Assembly: GCA_001970955.1 (NCBI GenBank)
Contig: MPUH01000456.1
Coordinates: forward strand, 1 to 53,137
From: Stentor coeruleus
Lineage: Eukaryota; Ciliophora; Heterotrichea; Heterotrichida; Stentoridae
Reading direction: 5' to 3'
Length of the DNA stretch: 53,137 nt
This document shows, in pieces, positions 32,601-41,680 of the stretch. Both the position numbers and the translations under genes were made by a program. Position 1 is the first letter of the stretch, and every line of letters starts with the position of its first letter. The notes beneath the pieces are model-generated. The model ran no database searches and was not told the origin of the DNA. It was given only the letters and a program-made list of their open reading frames with translations.

Positions 32601-33951
32601 AGCTAAAGATGCAGAGCTTGAAAGTAAAGAAAATATGATAATCCAAGGGCAAGATGAAATAGAACTTGTTATAAAAAAATATGAAAATGAATTGGATAAG
32701 ATTAAAACTGAGTTTAGAGTTAAAGAAAATTCTTTGATTGAAGAAATTAATATGTTGAGAAGTCCTGATCCAGAATACGAATTGAGTTCAAGGAAAAGTT
32801 TGAATGATTTAAAAGCTGCGGGTGCTGGGAAGATAAAAGTTGAAGAAGAGAAAGTTAGGCCAAGGAATTCAACTTTTATCACACTAAACAAAGCACGAGA
32901 AGATATGAAAAAGAAAAAAGCTGTTGATGAAGTGGATAAAATAAGAAAATCGCCAATAGGTCGACATGGGACAAAGACTCAAGAAGAAGAGTCGCCTAAT
33001 AAAACAATTTTGACCAAAGCTCGCACTTCATCAGAAATTGACCCTGGGCGGACAACACAGAAATGGAAACTCATGAACAATGTCAACGCTCAAAAAGGGC
33101 CGATTTACTCAATGATTACCCAAGAAAACATTTTATACACAGCATTTAACCAAACAATAAAAGTTTGGTCTTTAGATTCATTTACCACAATAAGTGAATT
33201 CCCTTTACACACATCAGCAATAAAATCCATGGCTTTAAGTCCTCAAAACAATCTTATTTTCAGTAGTTGTAAAAACATAATCAAACTTACAGACACAGTT
33301 TCTTTAAACACAGTAGCAACTTTACAAGCACAAATGGAAGAAGTTCGAACATTAAAAATCAGTAACACATTTTTATATACCGCAGGAAAAAACACTGAGT
33401 CAGGATTTAGTATAAATATTTGGGATTTAAGAAAAAGTCAAACTCCATATTGTGAACTAGAAAAAGCTCAGGATATTTTCAGTTTAAATGTAACAAATAA
33501 TGCTTTTTATTATGGGAGAAAATCATTTAATGTTTGTAAGTCTATTATAAACTCAGAGGATATACAAGTTTATGAACCTGCACATGGAAATGTTATAACA
33601 AGTATTGGGAAATATGGGGATAATTTAGTCACTACTGGAAGGGATTGTTGTGTTAAACAATGGGATCCTTTGGGAAATTGTTTATCTAGTATTGGTAATG
33701 CACATACTGATTGGATTAATTGTTTAGAGGTTGATCATATGAATAGGCATTTTTATAGTGGAGGGAAAGAGGGAAAGATTAAAGTTTGGAGAGGGATGGA
33801 TAATTTAAAGATGGTTGGAGAATTGCTAGGGTTGAATTCTAGTGTTTTGTGCATTTCTTCTATTATTTCTAATGATTGCATGCTGGCTTCAGCAGGAAAT
33901 GATAAGAGTTTCAAGATTTGGAAAATGATCGAAGATAATTGTAATATGTGA
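29662..33951 (+). CDS. Kinesin-4/KIF21-like motor with C-terminal WD40 repeats
   Basis: This is a 1429-residue motor protein. The N-terminal kinesin head (about 8-360) has all canonical sites: P-loop G-Q-T-G-S-G-K-T at 89-96, switch I S-S-R-S-H at 211-215 and switch II D-L-A-G-S-E at 248-253. Residues ~365-1080 are coiled coil, with a long Glu/Lys-rich stretch in the middle. About 1134-1429 forms WD40 repeats (units ending K-V-W-S, N-I-W-D, K-Q-W-D, K-V-W-R, K-I-W-K). N-terminal motor, long stalk and terminal propeller is the architecture of the KIF21 branch of kinesin-4, plus-end-directed motors that also slow microtubule growth. A ciliary or cortical microtubule role is plausible but inferred. 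The stop is TGA. Confidence 0.88.
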   Translation: MEGKPEELSSVGVAVRVRPLNNSEKAGSSEVCVTVDPKERLIIMGKERNFIFDQVFGIDSKQEDIFLTCTNDLVLSIFSGYNATVLAYGQTGSGKTYTMGSGQITNMKEEDIGIIPRVISMIFDEVEKRKQRAEFIIKVSFLEIYNEDIHDLLEANSMVPEKPISIREDKGSIFLMGLHEEKVTNCEEMLTCLERGTMQRIVASTLMNASSSRSHAIFTINIEQQVIEVQPEVTEGQEYMMAKFHFVDLAGSERAKRTGAVGATLREGISINKGLLCLGNVISALTEDSQKKAHVPYRDSKLTRILQDSLGGNAKTYMIACISPAEINFEETLNTLKYASRARNIKNKPVINRDPQSAMISALKQEVSTLKAEIKSYQKLLSQNPNEDIRACVESMKRQFPDNDADDVKLANMKTQQLEKKLTTNNQELEFSKKILSDCQLELLETKKERDLLKIKNEKYLGLLRANNIEKDDDDEISKQLIDEYNDRIDKLKITNESKDKLINELQSLKDNLEKALEREKKLLDKRNDEFEKFKRSCNAPSMDISQMLLKNVDDYGRIFAETIMATINKQEGLDEEQETEIDEIDITESTEIKEQKESKEITEVEEAGVKGQEELADVEIKIKEKEEIMKSIEETFRELQSKLIEEMSKQYYKKVEELEQEKRNTERERDIALDKIKNGSSSDKQEVAEKFKSKIQALEEKLKENKHKDREITTMQKLVESQRVQLAKLDEEIRKAKTDRIRLQKRIKEEAEEIQKWKLAKQKEILAMKRNGLKKDQEIQFLKSENRKKEIIAKKKAEEVFMMQRRQKEAVLRKKNPTPVNLETLKQWVQEYITACIDEREISLLMTEEIAIKDDCEKEILELTSILSQKSLKLERLELILSDNEPDVDQNELYCSTTALKEEIQEILDRIEILEDKIKHETELVLGYSRALSNSRVEDIKSRSLTISSLEESQSLVSVLFDEILTKASQIKQLNKITQAKDAELESKENMIIQGQDEIELVIKKYENELDKIKTEFRVKENSLIEEINMLRSPDPEYELSSRKSLNDLKAAGAGKIKVEEEKVRPRNSTFITLNKAREDMKKKKAVDEVDKIRKSPIGRHGTKTQEEESPNKTILTKARTSSEIDPGRTTQKWKLMNNVNAQKGPIYSMITQENILYTAFNQTIKVWSLDSFTTISEFPLHTSAIKSMALSPQNNLIFSSCKNIIKLTDTVSLNTVATLQAQMEEVRTLKISNTFLYTAGKNTESGFSINIWDLRKSQTPYCELEKAQDIFSLNVTNNAFYYGRKSFNVCKSIINSEDIQVYEPAHGNVITSIGKYGDNLVTTGRDCCVKQWDPLGNCLSSIGNAHTDWINCLEVDHMNRHFYSGGKEGKIKVWRGMDNLKMVGELLGLNSSVLCISSIISNDCMLASAGNDKSFKIWKMIEDNCNM

Positions 33952-34776
33952 TTGTTTAATACAGGATAATTAATTTATTACTTTTATATAGTGGAAAATT
34001 TTATATTTTAGGGTAGGAGATTTTGAGTTATTTTCAAGTTCATAATATCATAAATACATTTTCCTTATTAAAAATATTCTATACAACCTAAACTTTAAAT
34101 ACATTTTTATATTAATAATCCAAACAATCTCATTTTTTATTAACACATATTTTCCTACATTAAACTAAAAAAACTCACTTCATATTTTTTTCAAGTTCTT
34201 ATTGTTATATCGCTTATGAATTTTACTGTTTTTTTATATATATTACTATTTTACAAATGAGAGTATAGTCCATACTATTTGTTAATATATTATAGCATAA
34301 GCTTATATAAATTTATCAGTATTTTAAAATTTGTGTTCATATTCACCACACTTTTTATCTATTTGCATTCCATTAAATCTATTTTTCCTTTGTCCTGTTT
34401 TATTTCTATTATTACTTACAAATTATTCTTTTTATTAATCACATTAAAATTATCGCTCAATCTTACTCAATCAAAACCCAAAACCTAATAATCCCTATTC
34501 CTCCAACTAACTTGTCATCTTTTAACACCTCTCCCTTAAATCTTCTCAAAAATCCATAAAATATCAGTCCACAACTGAAATCCTCATGAATATTCTAAAA
34601 AAATCCTAAAATACCAAAACCTCTTTACATATTTCTATTTTCCCAACATTAATTCCAATCCCCAACATGATTTCCTTTCATCTAACGCTAAAAAAACCAG
34701 TACTTATCCAATACATCCTTCTCTATTCTCACAGTATCCTCATTTATAATTCTGATACTTTAATATAATTCTAATA
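33952..34776. other. Intergenic AT-rich region
   Basis: No gene was recognised. A 69-codon open frame at 34279-34488 lacks an ATG start and has a hydrophobic composition typical of T-rich DNA. Confidence 0.45.
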
Positions 34777-36099
34777 ATGGGTACAGGTTGTTGTGGAAAA
34801 CTTTACGAAGGTATTTTCTATTCAGATTACAACGGTCTGCTTTGTAAGCGTCGTTCAGCCTGGAGTCAATCCAAGTGTTTATCAATAAAAAATCCATCAA
34901 TAATAAAAAACTATCACTACTTACCTAACAAATTCACCAAGCCAGACCGTTTTCCTTTTACATTCGGCCTTGCTGGGATTCAAAATACAGGTAACACTTG
35001 TTTTATATCATCAGCTCTTCAATGCTTATCAAATGTTCAGCCTTTAACTGATTATTTTTTATCACATCTTCATGAAGAAGAGCTAAATGAAAATTCTAAT
35101 GGTGAATTCGCATCAGCATATGGGGAATTCATCAATGCACAATGGACTGAAGACTATGAATATATACAACCAAGTTTCCTTTGTAATCTTATCCAAGGAT
35201 ATTCCCCTGAATTTTCACCTGGTGATCAGCATGACTCACAAGAGTTCCTTAGTTTTTTTTTAAATTCCCTTCATGAAGAGCTTAATAGATCTAAAAAAAC
35301 AGGTATACCAAGAGTTATTGAAGATTATGGAGAAAAATATGAAATCCAAGCTGCGAATACATGGAAAGAATCTTTAATTTATAATACTTCGATTATTATA
35401 GATTTATTTCAAGGTCAATATAAAAGTACACTTAAATGTGTTAAATGCTCATATGAGTTTACAACTTTTGAAAACTTTACAATATTAACAGTACCTATAC
35501 CTAATGCTATAGAATGTACTTTGGATATGTGTATTAAAGAGTTTACAAAAGAAGAAGTATTAAATAATAAAGATAGGTGGAATTGTCATGGGTGTGGGAA
35601 TAAAATCAAAGCTAAAAAAAAAATCGATGTGTGGAAATTTCCCCCGATATTAATTGTGAATCTTAAAAGGTTTCAGTTTAAACAAAGAAACCAATCGAAA
35701 ATCGACCGGCTTGTGAAGTTCCCGATTAAAGATTATGACCTATCTTTGCAAGATATTGGGCCATATAAAATTAAACCGGTTTATAAACTTTTTGCGATTA
35801 TTGATTATTTTGGTACAGGCAATTCTGGACATTATATAGCTCATGCTAAGAATTTCCGTGATCAAAAATGGTATACTTTTGATGATGATAAAGTTACGCA
35901 AGTACTTGATGAAAATGATCTTGTAACAAGCTCAGCTTATGTGTTGTTTTATCATAATGATAATATAACGCAATTCCCTACTCAGTCTTCAGAACTTCCT
36001 AAGCTTTGGCCACATTGTGTTTCTGAAGTTTCAGTCAAAGTTACTGATATTGAGTATATTTCCCCAGGGCTATTAAATACTGGGCATAGCTTTGCTTGA
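34777..36099 (+). CDS. Ubiquitin-specific protease (USP/UCH family) with acylated N-terminus
   Basis: This is a 440-residue deubiquitinase. The Cys box G-I-Q-N-T-G-N-T-C-F ends at 76, with catalytic Cys75. The His box N-S-G-H-Y-I-A-H-A-K-N lies near 350. The Q-D-S-Q-E-F-L region is present as H-D-S-Q-E-F-L. Two C-x-x-C pairs (C-V-K-C near 223, C-H-G-C near 272) form the usual zinc ribbon of the fingers subdomain. The protein begins M-G-T-G-C-C-G, a myristoylation-palmitoylation signal not typical of USPs, so the enzyme may work on substrates at a membrane. The catalytic domain fills nearly the whole protein. The stop is TGA. Confidence 0.88.
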   Translation: MGTGCCGKLYEGIFYSDYNGLLCKRRSAWSQSKCLSIKNPSIIKNYHYLPNKFTKPDRFPFTFGLAGIQNTGNTCFISSALQCLSNVQPLTDYFLSHLHEEELNENSNGEFASAYGEFINAQWTEDYEYIQPSFLCNLIQGYSPEFSPGDQHDSQEFLSFFLNSLHEELNRSKKTGIPRVIEDYGEKYEIQAANTWKESLIYNTSIIIDLFQGQYKSTLKCVKCSYEFTTFENFTILTVPIPNAIECTLDMCIKEFTKEEVLNNKDRWNCHGCGNKIKAKKKIDVWKFPPILIVNLKRFQFKQRNQSKIDRLVKFPIKDYDLSLQDIGPYKIKPVYKLFAIIDYFGTGNSGHYIAHAKNFRDQKWYTFDDDKVTQVLDENDLVTSSAYVLFYHNDNITQFPTQSSELPKLWPHCVSEVSVKVTDIEYISPGLLNTGHSFA

Positions 36100-36239
36100 T
36101 ATTAATTTATTAGAAATATAGTTTCTCAAACTTAAAGTTATGATAATTTTATAGTCTATTCATGTTTAGTTCTAATATAAAACTACATTTACAGAAGGTT
36201 TTGTATTTTATAAGGTACTAATCTTATAATATATTCTTA

Positions 36240-36791
36240 ATGGGTTCATTTTTTAGCAGAATTTTTTCTCGAATCTTTGGCAAAGGAGAAGTTAGAATAC
36301 TTATCCTCGGTCTAGAAAACGCTGGAAAGACTACATTTTTGTACCAATTGCAATTCCACCAGACAATCGACACAATTCCAAGTAAATTCTAAACAGCTAT
36401 TGGTTTTAACGTAGAATCTGTTCAGTTTAAGAATATTATTTTACAAATGTGGGACCTTGGAGGACAGAAAAGTTTTCGAGAACAATGGAAATGTTATTAT
36501 CCCAATACTCAAGGTGTTATTTATATGTTAGATTCTACTGATTGGGCTAGAGCTGATTTAGCAAGACAAGAACTTTTTGAACTAATACATGAAGATGATT
36601 TAAAAAATACCCCAATACTTGTTTTAGCTAATAAACAAGATCTTCCTGGAGCGATGAGTACTAGAGAGGTTGAGAATATATTACAAATTAATACATTGCA
36701 GAGAAAGATATTTGTCGCTAGAATTTCAGCTAAAATGAATACTGATGTTGAGAGTGCTTTGAATTGGTTGATAGATAATATTAGTAATTAG
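36240..36791 (+). CDS. ARL1: ARL1-like small GTPase
   Basis: With the 15-nt intron at 36382-36396 removed, the gene encodes 178 residues, the usual Arf/Arl length. The P-loop G-L-E-N-A-G-K-T is at 20-27, the switch I I-P-T-I-G-F-N-V is rebuilt exactly across the splice, W-D-L-G-G-Q is at 62-67 and N-K-Q-D at 122-125, with S-A-K near the end. Gly2 in M-G-S-F-F-S predicts myristoylation. W-x-C-Y-Y-x-N-T-x-x-V-I-Y fits ARL1, which recruits golgin tethers to the trans-Golgi. Arf or another Arl is the alternative. Asn replaces the usual second Asp/Asn position of the P-loop only conservatively, so it should bind GTP. Without splicing, the frame stops at TAA in the intron. Confidence 0.85.
36382..36396 (+). 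other. 15-nt spliceosomal intron
   Basis: The intron is GTAAATTCTAAACAG. Its removal restores the invariant switch I sequence of the Arf family, which makes it the best-supported intron of the window. T9 and A10 are present. Confidence 0.95.
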
Positions 36792-37373
36792 GATTGATTA
36801 CTTTTGTGTGAAGTTTGAATTAAGGATAGATTTTAAGAGATTTTTTATGTGATTAGGATTTGATTGAGAATATCATTATGGATGATTGAAGGGTAAGCTG
36901 TTGGATTAGAAATTTAGAGATAAATGCGGGCTTTGAAAAGTTGTATAAGTTGGATAAATTTAACTTATTTTAAAATAAAATATAAACTTCGGCTAATTTG
37001 TTATAAATCAGTTTAAATCTGTTATCAAGTATCACTATCTCATTATTATATCTTAAAAAATCATTCCTGATTAAATATTTGTATTAATAATTCCTCATTA
37101 CTCATAAAAATCTAAAACTTATATCCATACCCTTATAACAACACACATTAGCTTAATTCTAATAAAAATATTCACTCTTAAAGTTCTGTAAAGCACTTTC
37201 CATAAGACCTTTCATATTTTTTTACATCAAAATCATCATAAACCACCTCAAATCATCATAATATCAAAACCAAAGTTAATTTCTCTCATTATTTCTAAAC
37301 CTATTCTCCATATCAAACTCTTTCTTATTATTTATTCTAATCAAAAACAATTTTAAAAAATCCATATTTATAC
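36792..37373. other. Intergenic AT-rich region
   Basis: Nothing was recognised. It contains the 3' flank of the GTPase and the 5' flank of the ER membrane protein gene. Confidence 0.4.
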
Positions 37374-38729
37374 ATGCTAGCAAAAAGGTCATCATTCCTG
37401 CTAATCCTCTCTTTAATCTTAAATTCCTCCATAGTCTCAAGTTCTCAAGATCCATTATCCAAAGATATAAACTCTCTATTCTCAGATCTCCAAACATATT
37501 CTAAAGCTCGAGAACTACTTCTAAAAAATGAAGGTCGAGATCTCTTAACCCTATTACCAAATACCAAAGACATATCAAACCTTATAAAATTTGTCCCTAA
37601 ATCTCATCTTTTTTCTGAGCCTATAATTTCAGTGACAAGTTTTATAACCCTCAAGCCTCTTAATAATCTTATACACCCAAGCAATCTCGGTGTACTTTTT
37701 GCATATAAAAATGGTATACTTGAGCTTAGAGAAATAATAGGAACTTTACTATATAAATTGGATTTAGGATATAATGCCAGATTGCTAGCAACAACAAATT
37801 CATATGACGATATAAAATTTGCAATAATCAATGGAAAGTCTCACTTGCAAATTTTTTCAATCATTATAGATAAACCTAGCAAGGCTATAAATATTGAAGA
37901 AATGGGCTTACAAAGTGCAAAAGTTTATATTTCAATATACAAAGAATCTGAAATTGAACTTGAAGAAGAAGTGACAAGTTTAATGTTTTATATAAGATCT
38001 GGGAAAAAGTATTGGGTTACTGGAGATGTTAATGGAGGGTTGACTTTTATGTCCCTAGGTGGGGTAAAAGAAATACGCCCTTTATTGAATTTAGGACCTG
38101 TGCTTGCTCTTGATAGATTTGGTCCTCAAATAATAGTTTCGACAATTAAAGCTACAGGAATACTTAATATGAATAATTATGAGCTACAAAACCCATGTTT
38201 TATAGGTGGATCTAGTATGACATTAGATGCATTGAATATGAGTTCAATAGTCCATATATCTTATGAAAATGAAATACATATTTTAGATACAAGAACCTTA
38301 TCAGCAGAACAATTTATTTGTAAAGGTATTTTATAATCAGAAATCAAAAAAATATCTCGTCAAGCTGAGAAGATTATTTCAACTAAAGATTCAATTATAT
38401 TATGGAATTTGGGCACCGCAACTTTTTTGCACCCAATAAGTTATGAATATATTAATGAAATACAGATTTGTAAGAAAAAAGAATCAGGTGAGATGAGTAC
38501 TTTTCGTAACACGGCTGGGACTGTTTTTATTGTTTTTCATTGTTTGAATGAAGCTTATGTTTATGAATATTTACAAGGTAAGAGTTTGGGTGGGATGAAT
38601 GATTTTTCATCAGTGAGGTATATAGTGTGAGGAATATTTAGGGTGATATTGATTGTTTTGGCTTTGGGGTATTGGCAGTATACAAAAGCTAGGAAGCCAA
38701 AAGTGTCTAAAGAAAAGAAAAATAACTAG
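37374..38729 (+). CDS. Type I ER membrane protein, propeller-like lumenal domain
   Basis: Two 15-nt introns (38326-38340 and 38627-38641) must be removed, giving 441 residues. The N-terminus is a signal peptide (basic start, then L-L-I-L-S-L-I-L, probable cleavage after S-S-Q or nearby). The lumenal part has alternating short strands and turns that suggest a beta-propeller, for example W-V-T-G-D-V-N-G-G. Close to the end is one membrane helix (V-V-I-L-I-V-L-A-L-G-Y-W), created by the second splice, then a short basic cytosolic tail ending K-K-N-N, a K-K-x-x ER-retrieval signal. An ER-resident chaperone, glycosylation or EMC-like role is possible, but no family is recognised. Confidence 0.75.
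38326..38340 (+). other. 15-nt spliceosomal intron
   Basis: The intron is GTATTTTATAATCAG. It carries an in-frame TAA, and removal joins two parts of the lumenal domain in the same frame. T9 and A10 are present. Confidence 0.85.
38627..38641 (+). other. 15-nt spliceosomal intron
   Basis: The intron is GTGAGGAATATTTAG. It carries an in-frame TGA, and removal adds a transmembrane helix and a K-K-x-x tail. It is the only one starting GTG instead of GTA. T9 and A10 are present. Confidence 0.8.
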
Positions 38730-39246
38730 TTAATAATAGGTTGTAGGACAATAAGTTTAGAAATGTATATTTTTTTGATTAGAAAAGTTTTGTTTTGGAT
38801 ATGTTGGTAAGCATTTTATAGTAAGAATTTAATTTTATGTTTTGGTTTTATAATAAGAAGCTTAAGCGATTAGGGTTGAAATAGGAAATAGGTGTATGAT
38901 TATAGTTTATATGCCTATCAATCCTTTCACAGGTTCCAAAAGTGACTTTATTTTCATTAAGTTGAACAAACAATTAATATAAAATCATCAAGACTGTTTA
39001 CTTAAATAAAATGCATTTATCAGACTCAATAAGTAATGACATAATTTTTATAAATCCTCTTTTCTCTCACTTCTTCAAGCGATACTGCACAAAAACACAT
39101 AAATCCCCATTAAAAAAAAAAATTATCCCCTAATCAATTTCTTCAACACCTTCATTTCTCTTTTCATATACTTCAAAGAAAAAATTATCATTCTCAACTA
39201 AATAAATTCAATTAATCTTATAGAAAACCTAATATAATTAACTTTA
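38730..39246. other. Intergenic AT-rich region
   Basis: Nothing was recognised. Confidence 0.4.
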
Positions 39247-41181
39247 ATGGTAAATGATCAAAGGGCTTTTCTCACAGCTTGTATCATTTCATCTTTAGGA
39301 ATCGCAATAAACATACTCGGGGTTTTTGCTCATGTTTATGCTCCAGTTCTCTTAAAACATCCAGGGAGTTTACTTCTTATGCATATTGTCTGCCAATGTT
39401 TTTATCTTTCTCATTGGTTAATCGCATATCCACAAAGATATGAGTATTTTATATATAGAGACATTTCAAATCGTACCTGTGAACAAATTGCTATGTTTAC
39501 TTCGATATTTTATTATGCAAGTTGGGTTTATATCCTATCCTTATGCTCAGAAATTTTTATTATATTAAAATACAAAGCGTATAAAACTTCAAAAATCAGA
39601 CTTGTTTTATATAACATATCCGCATTTTTATTCAGTGTTTTGCTAATGATTATGTATTACTTTTTAGACTCTTTAGGCCTTTCTGAAGTTGGTAGTTGTT
39701 TTATTAAAATGAGCAGTGTTGGGGAATTAATTGACGCAGTTTTGAATTTTTGTCTTACAGGACTGTTGATTTTTAGTTATTATCTTATAAGAAAACAGCT
39801 TGGGTGTTGTTATGGGCCTGCTTTTCGCATATTATCTAAAGTTGTATTAGTAATGTGTGTGACAATTGTATTAAGCAGAGTATCTATAATAATAATTTAT
39901 ATACAAAGAGGGAATTCAGATCATGTAGCAGCTTATACAATCATATTAGGTTCAACAACTTCAATAATTTGGGGGACTTCTGCAGCTATTTCAAGAAGTT
40001 TACATCCTAAAGTTATCAGTAAAATCAAAGCTCTTTGTGGAGAAGAGTCAACCCCAAAAGAACCGTTTTTAGACAGCAAGGATTTTGAAAGAGAAGAAGT
40101 TATGAAAAGCATACTAAACTTTACTCTTGATGGTGAAGCTGACGATATTGCTGATGCTTTTGATAACTTAGGACACAAAATCCTCATCCAAATCCTTGTC
40201 TTATTAACAATCCGTTTCAGAGAAGAAAAAGATTCAACGCAAACCCTTCGTGAAGCACTTGAAAACAATCTTAAACACCCTGAAAACCGTAAATACCCAG
40301 AAACCAATTTTATATCTTTAGCTTATGAGCTCCAAATGCCTTTTATAGTCAAAGTTTTCTGTCCTGATATTTCCCTACTTGAATTCAACTCTAACATTTT
40401 TCAGTGTATAAAATCTTCAACAGGGTTCACAAAAGATCTTATCCTTGAGTAATTAATATTTAGTTCCCTTTTATCTTATGAAAATCTCAAAGCTATATCA
40501 AGTATAAATAATAAAGGAGGAAGAAGTAACTCATTTTTCTTTACATCTGCAAATCAAAAAATTATTATTAAGACCATAACAGCTGAAGAAAAAAATTCAT
40601 TATTAAAATTCCTCCCAAGTTATAGTAAAAGAGTTGTTGAGCAGCCACAGTCTAAACTTGTGAGGATTTTAGGACTTTTTGAAGTTTTACCACATAAACA
40701 AGATTTTATTATTATGGAAAACTCAATTCCAAATAGAGACTCATGCCATATTTTTGATTTAAAAGGGAGTACTGTTAATAGACATGTTGGAGGAGTTGAT
40801 AGTGAAAATCCTCCAACAGGTTTAGTGTTGAAGGATTTAAATTTTAAAAGGTGGAATAACAAAATTTTATTACAAAATCCTTCAGAAGTCATAAAGCATA
40901 TTGTTGATGATATGAAGTTATTAAAAAAGCATAAACTTATGGACTATTCAATGCTTCTTGGGGTATATCAAAACCCAAGTGTTCAAACAAGATACTTTGT
41001 GTCTAGCATTTATTCTATAAGCATTATAGATTTCTTACAACGTTATGGGACTAGAAAAAGCTTAGAAAGGGTTTGGAAAAGGTATTTTTTAAGAAAAACT
41101 GAAGGAATTAGTGTCATTTCCCCTATAAGGTACTATAAACGTATTACAAAATACCTAAAGTCCATAATAGAACATATATAA
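39247..41181 (+). CDS. GPCR-phosphatidylinositol phosphate kinase fusion (GPCR-PIPK)
   Basis: One 15-nt intron (40449-40463) is removed to give 639 residues. Residues ~8-265 contain seven hydrophobic segments in the rhythm of a GPCR, with short loops and a basic end of the last helix (S-R-S-L-H-P-K). A linker of ~120 residues follows. From ~400 the PIP-kinase core appears: G-G-R-S-N-S-F-F-F (glycine loop), K-I-I-I-K (ATP lysine), F-D-L-K-G-S-T-V-N-R (catalytic), M-D-Y-S-M-L-L-G, and I-I-D-F-L-Q-R-Y in the C-terminal lobe. Such kinases make PtdIns(4,5)P2 from PtdIns4P or PtdIns5P. GPCR-PIPKs are known from Dictyostelium (RpkA), oomycetes and other protists and directly couple a receptor to phosphoinositide production. 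The ligand is unknown. Confidence 0.88.
40449..40463 (+). other. 15-nt spliceosomal intron
   Basis: The intron is GTAATTAATATTTAG. It contains an in-frame TAA, and its removal fuses the seven-helix part to the kinase part. T9 and A10 are present. Confidence 0.9.
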
Positions 41182-41247
41182 AGTTCTGAAGATCAATAAT
41201 CCTTACAAAAATCCAAATAATTATATAAAAATTAGTAAACTTTGTAA

Positions 41248-41667
41248 ATGGTGGAAGGTTTAGAAAGGCTTGGGGAGGAATTGGCTAAAATGAATGAATG
41301 GGCAAAAGGAGTTGTTTTTGATCAAGAAGGGAGAATTATAGCAAGTAAAGGTTTCAATGTTGATCCAAAAGAACTAACTCCTTATCTGCACTGTTTAGAC
41401 TCAAGAGATGTGACAATAGGAAGTGGTTTTGTCCTTAACAAGCAACATTTTGAAGTTCATAGATATCATCCTCCATTAGTATTTGGTCGTAGAGGAGGTC
41501 CTGATGAAGGTGAAGGTATTGCTATTTGTCAAGCATTAAGAGATGGGATACCAGTTTATGGGCTTATAACATATGAGCTTCCAATACTTAGTGCTCGTGC
41601 AGTGCCTCAATTGATAGACTTCTGTAGAAAGCATATTGGCACAGTGGAAATCCCAGCTCCAAACTAG
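41248..41667 (+). CDS. Profilin-like protein
   Basis: This is a 139-residue single-domain protein of profilin size. The N-terminal helix ends W-A-K-G-V-V-F-D, followed by the profilin-like strand pair G-R-I-I-A-S-K-G-F and a helix (V-D-P-K-E-L), a central sheet with F-E-V-H-R-Y, and a C-terminal helix A-V-P-Q-L-I-D-F-C-R-K. Profilins bind monomeric actin, poly-proline and PtdIns(4,5)P2. The last would fit the neighbouring PIP kinase, though the 66-nt spacing is not evidence of co-function. The match is by overall pattern, and the C-terminal half is diverged, with G-R-R-G-G-P as a basic loop. A roadblock- or GAF-like fold is the alternative. Confidence 0.55.
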   Translation: MVEGLERLGEELAKMNEWAKGVVFDQEGRIIASKGFNVDPKELTPYLHCLDSRDVTIGSGFVLNKQHFEVHRYHPPLVFGRRGGPDEGEGIAICQALRDGIPVYGLITYELPILSARAVPQLIDFCRKHIGTVEIPAPN

Positions 41668-41680
41668 AAATATCATAACA

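Noticed and set aside
34279-34488. A 69-codon plus-strand ORF
   Set aside because: It has no ATG start, an Ile/Phe/Leu/Ser-only composition, and lies in an AT-rich spacer.
39247-40452. Seven-helix part as a stand-alone GPCR ending at the TAA at 40450
   Set aside because: The TAA lies in a consensus 15-nt intron, and the following PIPK would otherwise lack its glycine loop and ATP lysine.
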